Shown in pieces: positions 18,244-26,711 of a DNA stretch of 64,000 bases. Positions within the stretch are counted from its first letter, which is position 1. Each line of letters begins with the position of its first letter. A model generated the notes under the pieces. That model was not told where the DNA came from. It did not search any database and saw only the letters and a list, made by a program, of their open reading frames with translations. Source of the stretch: an uncultured Odoribacter sp. GTDB lineage: Bacteria > Bacteroidota > Bacteroidia > Bacteroidales > Marinifilaceae. The DNA lies in the NCBI GenBank assembly GCA_910578985.1, contig CAJTSF010000004.1:1-64000 (forward strand). The letters are read 5' to 3'. A program made the position numbers and the translations under genes.

Positions 18244-20872
18244 ACAAGTCGAATATATCGGTTAATGTTTCCCGGATGGTCTCCCGGATTTCATCGGTAC
18301 CGCGCCGGTCGGTATTCTGCACGTTAATCACCACCTGCTCGCAATACTTATCCAAATAGACGCCCGGATTCCTGCCGGAAAGATTTTCCCGTTCCTGGTC
18401 CCGTTCTGGGAAGCGGGGCAGTTCCGGAGCAGCAGCTACCACCGGAACTGTCGGCAGGGGGGAGGATACCGCCGGAACGGCCGTTCCGACCGTCACGACG
18501 GCGGCAATGGTAGCAGCAATCTCCTGCACCCTGTGAAGGGTTTTTCCGATACTGGCAACATGGCCCGTCATACTTTTCCGGAAATCCGCCTTTTCGCCCT
18601 CTCCGGAATAATCCGCCAAATCCGTCCCGGCGGGCTGTTTGCCCGGTAATAGGGCGGAAGGCATTCCGGAAGTTGCCGACGGAGCCATCTTCACCATCGC
18701 AAAACGCGATGCAATGGCCGAATAAGCCGTGTCCCCCTTGTTGTTCTTTACCGTTTCATTCAGGTCCAACACCTTTTGCCCGGACTTCGTCCCGCCGGCT
18801 TTGCCCATCTTGTTCATCAGGACATCGAAATCGAAACTGCCGGCAGCCGGAACCGTTCCCGGTTTGCTCTCCGTCCCCGGCACCGTTTGCCCGTCCTCTT
18901 TCTTTTCGCCTTTTTTCCAGGATAATTCCCACGTCAGCAAGTTCCGTGTTTTCTCCGTCAGTTCCTGAATCCGTTTCGCCCCGTCGGCAATGGTCTGTTT
19001 CCGCCGTTCTACGTCCTCATTGATTTTATCAATCATTGCCTGGTTCTCCGAAGAATCACCCAACCCGACCGCTTCCTTGAACTTGTACCAGCCCAGTTTT
19101 ATCTTATCCAGTCCTATCATGAATCCGTTGGACATCTGGTTCCAGGAATATTTGAACTGCTCGATAAAGAGTGCCCAGCAGTTCTTGGCAAACGTCACAA
19201 TCACCTCCCACTGTTTGCCCCAGCCCTGTACCTTCGTACACAAAGCGATAATCCCGGCTATCAAGCCGGCAATCAGGGCGATAATCCACACTAACGGGCA
19301 GGCATACAATGCCGCATTCAACGCCCACTGGATAGCCGTCCATCCGCCTGTCGCCACCGCTGCAATTCCATCCCACACCGATTTCAGCTTCGTGGCGATG
19401 GCTGCCCGGTTCGTCCACAGCTCGTATGCAATCAAGGCAACCGTCAAGGCTCCCAAAGCCGCCGTCAATCCCCACACCAGCGGGCTGCCTTCCCGAAGAT
19501 AGGCCGCCCAACCGGAAAAGAAACCGACCACGCCATCCAAAACCGCCGCCACACCGGAAAGCACGTCACCCAATACGCTAATCCCGGCACAAATTACCGG
19601 AAGCAACAAATCCCCAAGCTGCAAGCCGATACCTTTAAACTGGTTCCAGAGTTCCGTAGCTGCTTGTATCGGGTTTTTGGAAAACTCCAGGGCTGCGTTG
19701 GTTTCCCCCGTAGCGTTAGCGGTCGCCCGCATGGATTCCGTCAGCTTATCCAGGTCGGAGCCCATGATGGCAAATGCCGCTTTCGCCTCCTTATCGACGA
19801 TGCCTACCTTTTCTAAGAAGGCGGTCTTCTGCTGATCGCTCATGCCCGCCATCACGCCGCCGAGGTCGCGGAAAATATCCACAAAATCCCGCATCTTGCC
19901 CTGGGCGTCGAAAATCTTCACCCCGGCTTTGTCCAGGTTTTTCGTAATATCCGACTTCGACAAAGAAGAGAACATGTTCCCCATCAGGACGGAAGCCCGC
20001 GCGGCATCCTGGCCTTTTCCGGTCATATAGGCAAACACCCCGGCAACCGACTTGTATTTCACGCCGAGGGCATCCGCCGAAGCAATCAAGCCCGGCATAT
20101 AGGTGGCGAAGTCTTTGAACTCACCCGCACCGACCCGTTTGGCAGCGAAGAAGGTGTCCAGCACTTCCAGTGAACTTGCCGATCCGCCCAGAATGGACAT
20201 CGTCTGCGCCAACGCACCGGCAACGGTGGAAAGGTCGGTAAAACCGCCTTTGCTGCCTTTCAGGGCAGCGTCCAATACGTCCAAAGACATATCCACGTCC
20301 GCCGTCTGGCTGATAATCTGCTCAAACGCTCCCGGAGCCACCCCGATATCGAATTTATTCGCCTTGGCAATACCTTTGATTTTGCTTTCCAGGTCAGACA
20401 ATCCCTTTTCATCCAGTTGCGCCGTGATGTTCACCTTGGCCATCCCCTCCCGGAAGTTCATCGCCGACTTCCCGGCAAAGCCGATGGCGGCGGCACCCAT
20501 CGTGACGGGATTGACAAATCCCTTGACCATGCTGCCGATTTCTCCGAGATAGCCTTTCAATTTCCCGCCGCGTCCGGCATTGTCCAGTTTCTCGATGCGA
20601 CCCGAAAGCCGGTCGATCTCCTGGTTGTACTGTTTAATCAGATTCAGGTTCGACGGATCTAACAGTTCCTTTTCCTGCTGCAACAGGTCTATACGCTGTT
20701 TCAACTGGAACATACTCCCGGAAAGGTCGCCCGTCACCCCCTGCAATTTCTTCGCTTTGTCCGCAAGTGCAGTTAGCTTGTTGACCGTAACGGAAGAGGC
20801 ACCGACAATACGCTGCATCGTGCCGGAAGCCTTATCCTGCAAGCTGATGATATATTCGTAAGTCGATGCCAT
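18233..20872 (-). CDS. tail tape measure protein
   Basis: About 879 aa. N-terminal coiled coil (KLQGVTGDLSGSMFQLKQRIDLL), a phage-tape-measure core (residues ~130-400, with INITAQLDEKGLS-like and MKDFVDIFRDLGGVMAGMS segments), then long hydrophobic helices (ALTVALIAYELW, VWIIALIAGLIAGIIALC) that may insert in the host membrane, and a Pro-rich C-terminal part. I chose the ATG at 20872; a TTG in frame at 20887 is the alternative. The gene begins 4 bases after the stop of the frameshifted chaperone product. Tail length from this protein would be roughly 130 nm at 1.5 A per residue. Confidence 0.88.
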   Translation of the reverse strand: MASTYEYIISLQDKASGTMQRIVGASSVTVNKLTALADKAKKLQGVTGDLSGSMFQLKQRIDLLQQEKELLDPSNLNLIKQYNQEIDRLSGRIEKLDNAGRGGKLKGYLGEIGSMVKGFVNPVTMGAAAIGFAGKSAMNFREGMAKVNITAQLDEKGLSDLESKIKGIAKANKFDIGVAPGAFEQIISQTADVDMSLDVLDAALKGSKGGFTDLSTVAGALAQTMSILGGSASSLEVLDTFFAAKRVGAGEFKDFATYMPGLIASADALGVKYKSVAGVFAYMTGKGQDAARASVLMGNMFSSLSKSDITKNLDKAGVKIFDAQGKMRDFVDIFRDLGGVMAGMSDQQKTAFLEKVGIVDKEAKAAFAIMGSDLDKLTESMRATANATGETNAALEFSKNPIQAATELWNQFKGIGLQLGDLLLPVICAGISVLGDVLSGVAAVLDGVVGFFSGWAAYLREGSPLVWGLTAALGALTVALIAYELWTNRAAIATKLKSVWDGIAAVATGGWTAIQWALNAALYACPLVWIIALIAGLIAGIIALCTKVQGWGKQWEVIVTFAKNCWALFIEQFKYSWNQMSNGFMIGLDKIKLGWYKFKEAVGLGDSSENQAMIDKINEDVERRKQTIADGAKRIQELTEKTRNLLTWELSWKKGEKKEDGQTVPGTESKPGTVPAAGSFDFDVLMNKMGKAGGTKSGQKVLDLNETVKNNKGDTAYSAIASRFAMVKMAPSATSGMPSALLPGKQPAGTDLADYSGEGEKADFRKSMTGHVASIGKTLHRVQEIAATIAAVVTVGTAVPAVSSPLPTVPVVAAAPELPRFPERDQERENLSGRNPGVYLDKYCEQVVINVQNTDRRGTDEIRETIRETLTDIFDLYEA

Positions 20873-20876
20873 GTTG

Positions 20877-21346
20877 TTATCCGCCAAAAAGTTTACTCAA
20901 GTTCTGAAAATACCGGTGTTCAATCCAAAGTGCCATGTGCACCTGTGCCACCCACTCTTCGTCCGTCAGCGTATCGGGGTCGAGGTGGAGGTGCGCCCGG
21001 ATGAGCGTATCCCCCTCAAGCAACCACGTGCGGCCCCCCAATCCCAACGGGGCTACAGCTTTTTTAAGCTCGCCTCTTTTACCTCAATCAGGTCTGCCAG
21101 AACCCCGGAAACGCCCAAAAAGTAAGCGTCGTCCGTCTTGATTTCCTCGTCGCCCTCCACCCAACAATTCGCCAGGATCACCTCATTGTATTTTAACGGG
21201 TCGCGTTGTCCTTGGGATGCTGCGAGCGAAAGTGCCTTCCGCGTCGGTCTTTTCAGGTAACAGACTTTGTCATCCACTTCAACCTTGAAGATTTCACCAT
21301 GTTTCTTCTTTAAAGCCTCAATTTGTTCTTTCGATAAATTTTCCAT
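20877..21346 (-). CDS. tail assembly chaperone, long product made by -1 frameshift
   Basis: Reading 96 codons from 21346, slipping back one base at A-AAA-AAG (21065-21059), and continuing for 60 more residues to the TAA at 20877-20879 gives a 156-aa fusion. The extension (AVAPLGLGGRTWLLEGD... to ...YFQNLSKLFGG) has an acidic, helical character (DTLTDEEWVAQVHMALWIEH) like known G-T chaperone T-domains. It ends just before the tape-measure start, as expected for long-tailed phages, where the frameshifted chaperone binds the tape measure. The frame is fully open and otherwise unexplained. Confidence 0.8.
21053..21346 (-). CDS. tail assembly chaperone, short (zero-frame) product
   Basis: A 97-aa product that ends two codons after the slippery site (KKL-stop). 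The sequence (HGEIFKVEVDDKVCYLKRPTRKALSLAAS...DPLKYNEVILANCWVEGD) matches the style of gpG/gp41-type chaperones: a small protein with a beta hairpin and a 'P.r......a' helix. In the family the short product is made in large excess over the frameshifted one. Lies between tube and tape measure. Confidence 0.8.
   Translation of the reverse strand: MENLSKEQIEALKKKHGEIFKVEVDDKVCYLKRPTRKALSLAASQGQRDPLKYNEVILANCWVEGDEEIKTDDAYFLGVSGVLADLIEVKEASLKKL
21059..21065 (-). promoter_or_regulatory. -1 ribosomal frameshift site A-AAA-AAG
   Basis: Six A followed by G on the minus strand, in the phase A AAA AAG, the same heptamer used by E. coli dnaX. The zero-frame stop TAG follows one codon later and the -1 frame stays open for 60 codons. 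Confidence 0.8.
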
Positions 21347-21387
21347 ATCGTTTCAATCCTGTTTAAATGGTTTTTAAATACTTGTAC

Positions 21388-21819
21388 CTATACGGCGGCG
21401 GTGGTATCGTAATCGACATCCAAGGCGACAAACGGCAGGGCGATTTCCGCCTGGGAGTCCCCCTCCTTCATGCCGGAAGGTAGTTCGGTGATGGAAGCGC
21501 AACAGATTTTATCTACCGTAACTACCAGACCGCTTTCATACGTGACGATAATATCGAAATCCACGTCCAGGACATCCTTGTATCCTTTCGCCCGGGCTGC
21601 TTGGTTCAAGGCGATCAGCTCGCTTTGCATGAGAGTCAGGGTGCCTTCATATTCCCGCTTCCCGTGCTGGATGGATTTCGGGTAGCGTCCCCAGCCGTGT
21701 TTGGTCTCTTTCGTTTTCTTTGCCTTGTATTCGATGCCGGTAATCCCGACAATGGGACGGCCGAAAACCACCACCGTAATATCCCCCCAGGCGTATTCTT
21801 TATTGTTAATCCGTATCAT
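21388..21819 (-). CDS. tail tube protein
   Basis: A 143-aa protein directly downstream of the sheath gene, where Mu and P2 encode the tube. It begins MIRINNKEYAWGDITVVVFG and is almost all beta strands with one helix (LMQSELIALNQAARAKGY), ending VALDVDYD. The phrase IVGITGIEYKAKKTKETKHGWGRYPKSI is typical of the Bacteroidetes tube family: a symmetric barrel that stacks in hexamers. Followed after 41 bases by the chaperone gene. Confidence 0.78.
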   Translation of the reverse strand: MIRINNKEYAWGDITVVVFGRPIVGITGIEYKAKKTKETKHGWGRYPKSIQHGKREYEGTLTLMQSELIALNQAARAKGYKDVLDVDFDIIVTYESGLVVTVDKICCASITELPSGMKEGDSQAEIALPFVALDVDYDTTAAV

Positions 21820-21822
21820 CTT

Positions 21823-23004
21823 TTATGCTTTTAAGGCGGGATTGTCGAATCCCAGTGTCACATTGATTTCCTTCAAAATCCCCCGCGGGACGATCTTGCA
21901 GCTTACCTGCAGGACACCGGTGGAAAGGATGTTCTGTTTCGGGTCAATAAAACACTCGAAATTGCCGATTTCATCCTTCATGGAAGCCGCCACGGCATTT
22001 TCCATGTTCCCCTCGAAGTAAGAGCACAGGTGCTGCGGCAACTGACCATTATCGTCCACTTCGATGCTGTCTTGGAGTTCATCCACGTAAGCCCCATAAG
22101 CAATAACGATAGCTTTGTCTATCACGCGGCCAAGGTTCAGGCTGCTGTAATCGTCCGTCAATGGGGCAGCCATGCAGTCGTCATTCAGGTAATATCCATT
22201 TTTCCCGACAAACGTCCGGTAAAGGATATACCCGGCATCATGCAGAGCGTCCAACATCCCCGCATCTTCCTCCGGCGTCTTCCCGTCGGCAAGGAAACCG
22301 GTGGTGGCAATGGCCCCGTCCTTCACACGCGCAATCGAATAATTCACCGCAATTTTTGCGGCGCGTCCCAACACCCTCGCAACGGCAGGGGAGGCCGTTT
22401 CTCCGATCATTTTATCGGCAGCCAAAACCAATCCCACCCGGTTGTAGCTTCCCTCACGTGGTTTGAACAGGTTTTCAGTGCTACCGTTCCACAGGACAGC
22501 CGGCAACAACATCCGGAACGGATTGATTTTAGCCTGGTAAGCCGCCGTCACGTTCTGAGCCGCTGCGACCGCCGTAACCACATCCCCGTCGATGCCCTGT
22601 GACAGGTCTGCCTCATATTCCGCAGGAGGCAATTTGTTGACGCCGACCAGCCGGATACGCCCGGCGGCATAATTAATCAGCTTTTTCAAAGGACTGCCGT
22701 CCTCCGAGCTGCACATCTGCGTGAGCGTTGTTGCCTCGCTCACCACCAGCACATACAACTCCGCGCCGTCACCCGCCTGCTCGTAGAAGGCGGCTACCTC
22801 CTTATACAGAAGCGGGTTTTCCGCCTCCGTAATCCCATACGTTGTCAGATCGCGGGTGGAATTAAACAAATACACCCGGTTCAATTCCAACTTATCCGGG
22901 ACTGCCTTGCCCGTCAGAATCAGACCGGCAACCCCGTCATCCGTCGAAGCAACGCGCCCCAGGGCACCGTTCTCCAACCGGATATTTACATTTCCCATTC
23001 CCAT
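21823..23004 (-). CDS. contractile tail sheath protein
   Basis: A 393-aa protein. The N-terminal half shows the sheath alpha/beta domain (VAGLILTGKAVPDK, YGITEAENPLLYKEVAAFYEQAGDGAELYVLVVSE). The C-terminal part (VDDNGQLPQHLCSYFEGNMENAVAASMKDEIGNFECFIDPKQNILST) matches the conserved sheath C-terminal region that interlocks subunits. Resembles DUF2586-type sheaths of Bacteroidetes phages. Presence of sheath and tube together identifies the particle as a myovirus. Confidence 0.85.
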   Translation of the reverse strand: MGMGNVNIRLENGALGRVASTDDGVAGLILTGKAVPDKLELNRVYLFNSTRDLTTYGITEAENPLLYKEVAAFYEQAGDGAELYVLVVSEATTLTQMCSSEDGSPLKKLINYAAGRIRLVGVNKLPPAEYEADLSQGIDGDVVTAVAAAQNVTAAYQAKINPFRMLLPAVLWNGSTENLFKPREGSYNRVGLVLAADKMIGETASPAVARVLGRAAKIAVNYSIARVKDGAIATTGFLADGKTPEEDAGMLDALHDAGYILYRTFVGKNGYYLNDDCMAAPLTDDYSSLNLGRVIDKAIVIAYGAYVDELQDSIEVDDNGQLPQHLCSYFEGNMENAVAASMKDEIGNFECFIDPKQNILSTGVLQVSCKIVPRGILKEINVTLGFDNPALKA

Positions 23005-23005
23005 A

Positions 23006-23212
23006 TTATTTCACTTTTATGGTTTGTAACTCTCCATTCTTTACCCCCCGCTGATGAGCCGTCGCCGCCTTGTACTCCTTACCTAAGAACACCATTCCGT
23101 CCGACGCCACATAAAAACACTTTTCTCGGGGATAACTTTTCAGGTAAGGCACAATAAAAGACGGATATTCGACACCTTTGTCTACTTCCTGAACAATATT
23201 TTCCTTATCCAT
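23006..23212 (-). CDS. small tail-operon protein, unknown
   Basis: About 68 aa from MDKENIVQEVDKG (23212); a Met at 23233 is also possible. Longer versions overlap the spanin-like gene and look spurious. The sequence (YPSFIVPYLKSYPREKCFYVASDGMVFLGKEYKAATAHQRG) suggests a small alpha/beta protein. No function recognised. It overlaps the 3' end of the spanin-like gene and ends 1 base before the sheath gene. Confidence 0.5.
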   Translation of the reverse strand: MDKENIVQEVDKGVEYPSFIVPYLKSYPREKCFYVASDGMVFLGKEYKAATAHQRGVKNGELQTIKVK

Positions 23213-23742
23213 GACCAAATTGATTTCCTGCATTTGAATACAACATATATCGGAACGCCAATCAGCACAAAATCCCCTAAACGGACTCGGAACTTCTGCC
23301 ACCCTGTTAGCCGGTTCACATACACAATCTCTTTCTCCTGACTCTCCATAAAGTCCGTCCGTTCCACATACCGCTCTCGGAACGTCATGAAAATCCCGAA
23401 AGAATCCACCTTGACCATTGCCGTCAGTACATTATCCTGAATATCCAATTTAGGAGGATTTACATGCTTCCCGGCTTCGTACTCCGCTATCCGTTTCAAC
23501 AACACATTCCCGACACTGTCACACTCCAGTAAAGCTTTTATTGAAGCCGAGTCGGGCTGTACTTTTACTACCGTGTCATTTACGATTTCCAGTATCGTTT
23601 CCGTCCGTACAAAGGTCTTGTTGCTCATTTCCTTCTTCGCCTTGCAGCTCTGCATAAACAGGGCAGTTGTCCCGATAAGGACAGCGATGAATACTACGAA
23701 AAGCCCTCTCCAGCCGCTCAACAGATTTTTTAAATTTTCCAT
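23182..23742 (-). CDS. outer-spanin-like membrane/lipoprotein candidate
   Basis: A 186-aa protein. N-terminal hydrophobic segment (LFVVFIAVLIGTTALFMQSC) ends in a Cys that could be a lipobox. The periplasmic middle is rich in Val/Asp, and a second hydrophobic segment (FVLIGVPIYVVFKC) lies near the basic C-terminus. The first 167 bases overlap, in another frame, the 3' end of the 23576-23965 gene that codes for a membrane-anchored coiled coil. That nesting recalls Rz/Rz1 spanin pairs, next to a lysozyme gene. It is longer than usual o-spanins and the second membrane segment is atypical, so the call is tentative. Confidence 0.45.
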   Translation of the reverse strand: MENLKNLLSGWRGLFVVFIAVLIGTTALFMQSCKAKKEMSNKTFVRTETILEIVNDTVVKVQPDSASIKALLECDSVGNVLLKRIAEYEAGKHVNPPKLDIQDNVLTAMVKVDSFGIFMTFRERYVERTDFMESQEKEIVYVNRLTGWQKFRVRLGDFVLIGVPIYVVFKCRKSIWSWIRKILFRK

Positions 23743-23965
23743 TCTCTTTCTTTAAAGTTTCAATCAAATTATGCTGAACTTCCGAGGCCTCAGCATTAGC
23801 CTTTTTCACCAGTTCAATCATCAGCTCTGCATTACCGATGTCGTTTTTCCGGTTCTCGATTTCCTTAGCCCTTATTTCCGCCTTCTTTGCCCGCCGGGCA
23901 TAAAGTACAGAAGCAAGAACACTCACCAACGCCGTCAAGGCGGAAATAACTTGTACCACATCCAT
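23576..23965 (-). CDS. inner-spanin-like protein (N-terminal TM plus coiled coil)
   Basis: A 129-aa protein. Residues 4-23 form one transmembrane helix (VVQVISALTALVSVLASVLY), followed by a basic stop (ARRAKKAEIRAKEIENRK) and a long coiled coil (AELMIELVKKANAEASEVQHNLIETLKKENGKFKK). Cysteines near the end (HRCPYRDNCP) could form disulfides. This is the shape of Rz-type i-spanins. It starts 3 bases after the lysozyme stop, and its 3' end holds the start of the next membrane protein gene out of frame. Lysis role is inferred from this layout. Confidence 0.55.
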   Translation of the reverse strand: MDVVQVISALTALVSVLASVLYARRAKKAEIRAKEIENRKNDIGNAELMIELVKKANAEASEVQHNLIETLKKENGKFKKSVERLERAFRSIHRCPYRDNCPVYAELQGEEGNEQQDLCTDGNDTGNRK

Positions 23966-23968
23966 AAC

Positions 23969-24403
23969 TTAACTAAAATATAACTCCGATTCATCCTTCC
24001 GCCTCTTCCGGAGTCCCTCCAACGGTTTCCCGTTCGCGTGGATCCATTTCAAAAACTCATCCCGGATACTTCTGTCTGCCGGATTCGCAAGCACCTTTTT
24101 CCGGAGCGTCGATTTCTCAAAATTTCCACTACCCACATTAAACACAAACGACACCAACGCGTCAAACTGACACTGCGCAAGTCGTGGCTGCAAATACCGC
24201 ACTTTCTCCACCGTCCGTTCCGCCGTCCTCAAATCCTCCCGCAAACGCACTTCCGCCTCCTGCCGGGTAATTTCCGTCCACTGGTTTACACCCCGCGTAC
24301 TCCCGTATCCAACCGTCCAGACGCCGGCAGGGCATTTATAAGCCCTCAGCCGGCATCCTTCGTGTTGCTTAATCAATTCAATCCCCTTGCTGCTCGTTTC
24401 CAT
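23969..24403 (-). CDS. endolysin, GH24 lysozyme (T4/P22 type)
   Basis: A 144-aa protein of the usual length for the family. It has IELIKQHEGCRLRAYKCPAGVWTVGYGST at residues 8-36, the GH24 signature, with catalytic Glu15 (HEG). The position that is Asp in T4 lysozyme is Cys here (KCPAGVWT), as in P22-type members that keep the Thr. There is no signal peptide, so export needs a holin, which I did not identify. It overlaps the 3' end of the capsid gene by 26 bases, an unusual place for a lysis gene (between capsid and tail genes). Confidence 0.9.
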   Translation of the reverse strand: METSSKGIELIKQHEGCRLRAYKCPAGVWTVGYGSTRGVNQWTEITRQEAEVRLREDLRTAERTVEKVRYLQPRLAQCQFDALVSFVFNVGSGNFEKSTLRKKVLANPADRSIRDEFLKWIHANGKPLEGLRKRRKDESELYFS

Positions 24404-25592
24404 CTCCGCCTTGTGTTACTTCTGCCGATTTCGCTTCCTGGGAAACAGTGATTTCAATCGCTTGTTTCGTGTCATTCTTCAATTTCAGCGTAAACTTACC
24501 GCCACGGGCTCCACCGGTATTTTCTGCCGCAGTAATACTCAATCCGGTCTCCGTCCTCTCATAACTAAATCCGGCTACCTTGCCGGTCACACTATACTCA
24601 CAACAAGCCGTAACCAATACCGCTTCGGTTCCCCCTGCGGCAGCAAAATTCAACTCCTTCGGTGCGGCTCCGAAATAATCACGCTCGTCATACAACACCA
24701 CCTCCTCACCGAAAGCAGTATTAGTGTCCGCCTTCATCAGCATCTTGAAAAAATACTTCTCGCCGGCATTTGTCAGAGGACCGATTTTCACAGCGTTGAA
24801 ATCGTTTACCATACTCACGCCAGCCCACAAATTCGTTTTCAAATCCCTGCCGCACACCGTGGCCACAATCACTCCTTCCGGCCATGCTGCCAAGTCCTCA
24901 ATGGGGATGTTTTTAAAACGTTTCGGGTTGGTTCCGGTCGTATCACTGCCCTTGCTCGACTGGTCGGTCAACTCATCGTCATACTTGTCCCAATCTTCCG
25001 TACTCATCAGAAAACGCACATTGGAACTCTTGCGTACCGCTTTCGGGATCCGGCGGTAAACCGCGCGCAATTTCTGTTTCATGGTTCCACAGAAAGGTGC
25101 CACACGGATTACCTCCTCGTCAGCAACAATGCGGGTAAGGACACCGTCAAAAAGTTCATCGTCGGTTTTCCCGTATTTGCCGTTAATGAAATGCCATCCC
25201 AACTCAAAATCCACGACCTTGCCCAACTCCGCCAGCAACTCATTCTGCACATGATTCGGAAGCTCGCGGAACACCAATTCTCCCGTCGGCTGCCACGGAC
25301 GCCAGATACCCTCGAAACTGCGCGGGTTAAACGTCGTAAAAGCCATGAACTCTTTCGGCTCCAATACGCGTTCATCATATTCGAAATCCCCCTTGCTGTC
25401 TTCATCCTTCGGTTGCTCTTTTCGTTTTTGCAACATCTTTCCCGTCTTCACGCGCGGAAGGTAAAACTTCGTCGCCACATTCGGCTCCAGACGAATCAAT
25501 CCCCGGTTCACCAGTTCATTGCCGGTCGTCGCCCGTATCAAAAGCCTGGTTAAAACTTCGCCACTATAGGCACTCTTAACTTCTACTCCCAT
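24378..25592 (-). CDS. major capsid protein with C-terminal BACON-like domain
   Basis: A 404-aa protein directly downstream of the protease/scaffold gene. Residues 1-300 are the shell part (MGVEVKSAYSGEVLTRLLIRAT...; WPEGVIVATVCGRDLKTNLWAGVSM; FFKMLMKADTNTAFGEEVVLYDER). From about residue 313 to 388 a separate Ig-like module begins LNFAAAGGTEAVLVTA, continues with GLSITAAENTGGARGGKFTLKL and ends IEITVSQEA, closely fitting the BACON domain pattern ('l.f.a.Gg...v.v.....W....R.g..t......i.VtQ'). BACON domains in Bacteroidetes and crAss-like phages are proposed to bind glycans or mucin. The C-terminus is a Gly/Gln-rich tail. Confidence 0.8.
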   Translation of the reverse strand: MGVEVKSAYSGEVLTRLLIRATTGNELVNRGLIRLEPNVATKFYLPRVKTGKMLQKRKEQPKDEDSKGDFEYDERVLEPKEFMAFTTFNPRSFEGIWRPWQPTGELVFRELPNHVQNELLAELGKVVDFELGWHFINGKYGKTDDELFDGVLTRIVADEEVIRVAPFCGTMKQKLRAVYRRIPKAVRKSSNVRFLMSTEDWDKYDDELTDQSSKGSDTTGTNPKRFKNIPIEDLAAWPEGVIVATVCGRDLKTNLWAGVSMVNDFNAVKIGPLTNAGEKYFFKMLMKADTNTAFGEEVVLYDERDYFGAAPKELNFAAAGGTEAVLVTACCEYSVTGKVAGFSYERTETGLSITAAENTGGARGGKFTLKLKNDTKQAIEITVSQEAKSAEVTQGGDGNEQQGD

Positions 25593-25604
25593 AACTACTC
25601 TTTT

Positions 25605-26522
25605 TTATCGTTTACAATTCTCTTCAATTTCCCGGAAACGCTCCGCCCACAAATCCTTCGGTTGCTTTTCCTCGTCTTCCTGCAACTCCTTCACGCCGGG
25701 CATAGCGTCCAAAACCTTTTTCATCCGCTCAAAATCCTTTTCCGCCAAGGCGATATAATCCGCCCGGTCTGAAGCCGTAATCTTACGCGCCTTGATAGCG
25801 TCATCCACCAAGCCTGCAACAGCCGCTTTCCGATTTTCTTCCTCCTTGTCCCGGTACCCCTTCAGCTCACCTTTCAGTCTCCCGTTCTCCTCGCGGAGCG
25901 TTTCTGCCGCTTTCGCTTCTCCCCGAAGCCGGACTATTTCGGCAACCACAGCCCGTTCATCGGCATCTTTCAACTCCAGAGCCGACAAAATCTCATCCTT
26001 CAAATTCATCTTCTTTGTCTTTTTTGATTTTAATAAGGGTAATAAAAAGTTATCCTGTCCGGCCGCAAAACTCAACTCCGCACCGGTTCCGTCATCAAAC
26101 AGCCGCACACAATTCTTATTCGCCGGAATATCCACCACCGACACCTCCCGAAGGCGGCTTTCCATCACCGTCGGTCGCGTTTGTCCCTGCACCAATACTG
26201 CCTCGTCCTCACTCGTCGTAATCACCGAAATACTGATACTGCACGCCCGGATAATTCCCTGCTCCACCTTGTTGGCAATCTTCACCGCAAACGCATCCTT
26301 CGCGTCAAACTCAATATCTCCGTATAGTTTATCGCCATCCTTCCAAATCTTCACGACCTTTCCGATAGGCAACACCTGATCCTCCTTATCACTCCAGGCA
26401 CGGATATGATTCCACAACACCACCGGATTCCTCTTATAATCATCCAGCTGGATGCCGTCCGTCAATACCCGCGTCCCATAACTGTTTATGCTTTCGTCAC
26501 TCAATAAAAACGTATATGCCAT
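25605..26522 (-). CDS. prohead protease fused to scaffold (Mu gpI/gpZ type)
   Basis: About 305 aa from MAYTFLLSDESINSYG (26522); a Met at 26549 is an alternative. The N-terminal half is an S78/U35-like protease: VLWNHIR (His) and GIIRACSIS (Ser) with VSVVDIPANKNC. The C-terminal half (from MNLKDEILSALELKDADER) is a charged coiled coil (EENGRLKGELKGYRDKEEENRK), as scaffolding proteins have. An internal Met at MNLKDE could give a separate scaffold product, as in Mu. It is the first gene of the minus-strand capsid/tail block. Confidence 0.82.
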   Translation of the reverse strand: MAYTFLLSDESINSYGTRVLTDGIQLDDYKRNPVVLWNHIRAWSDKEDQVLPIGKVVKIWKDGDKLYGDIEFDAKDAFAVKIANKVEQGIIRACSISISVITTSEDEAVLVQGQTRPTVMESRLREVSVVDIPANKNCVRLFDDGTGAELSFAAGQDNFLLPLLKSKKTKKMNLKDEILSALELKDADERAVVAEIVRLRGEAKAAETLREENGRLKGELKGYRDKEEENRKAAVAGLVDDAIKARKITASDRADYIALAEKDFERMKKVLDAMPGVKELQEDEEKQPKDLWAERFREIEENCKR

Positions 26523-26606
26523 AACCTTTCCAATTTTGTTTACAGCCATTCCGGCTCGCATTTTCAGTGCAAGTGTACAACCGGAAATATCCCCCGGCAA
26601 ATAATC

Positions 26607-26656
26607 TTACAACCCTTGGAATGATTATTACAACCATTGTAACATAATTAGTTACA
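26607..26656. promoter_or_regulatory. divergent late-promoter region with direct and inverted repeats
   Basis: Between the divergent head block (26712, plus) and capsid/tail block (26522, minus). TTACAACC occurs at 26607-26614 and 26628-26635, exactly 21 bp apart (two helical turns), followed by an inverted repeat TGTAAC-N7-GTTACA at 26638-26656. This looks like binding sites for a late activator. Confidence 0.5.
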
Positions 26657-26711
26657 CATCCATCAAACCCCCATTTTTGTCCCGGCTTTATAAACCTTTT
26701 ACTTAAAAAGT

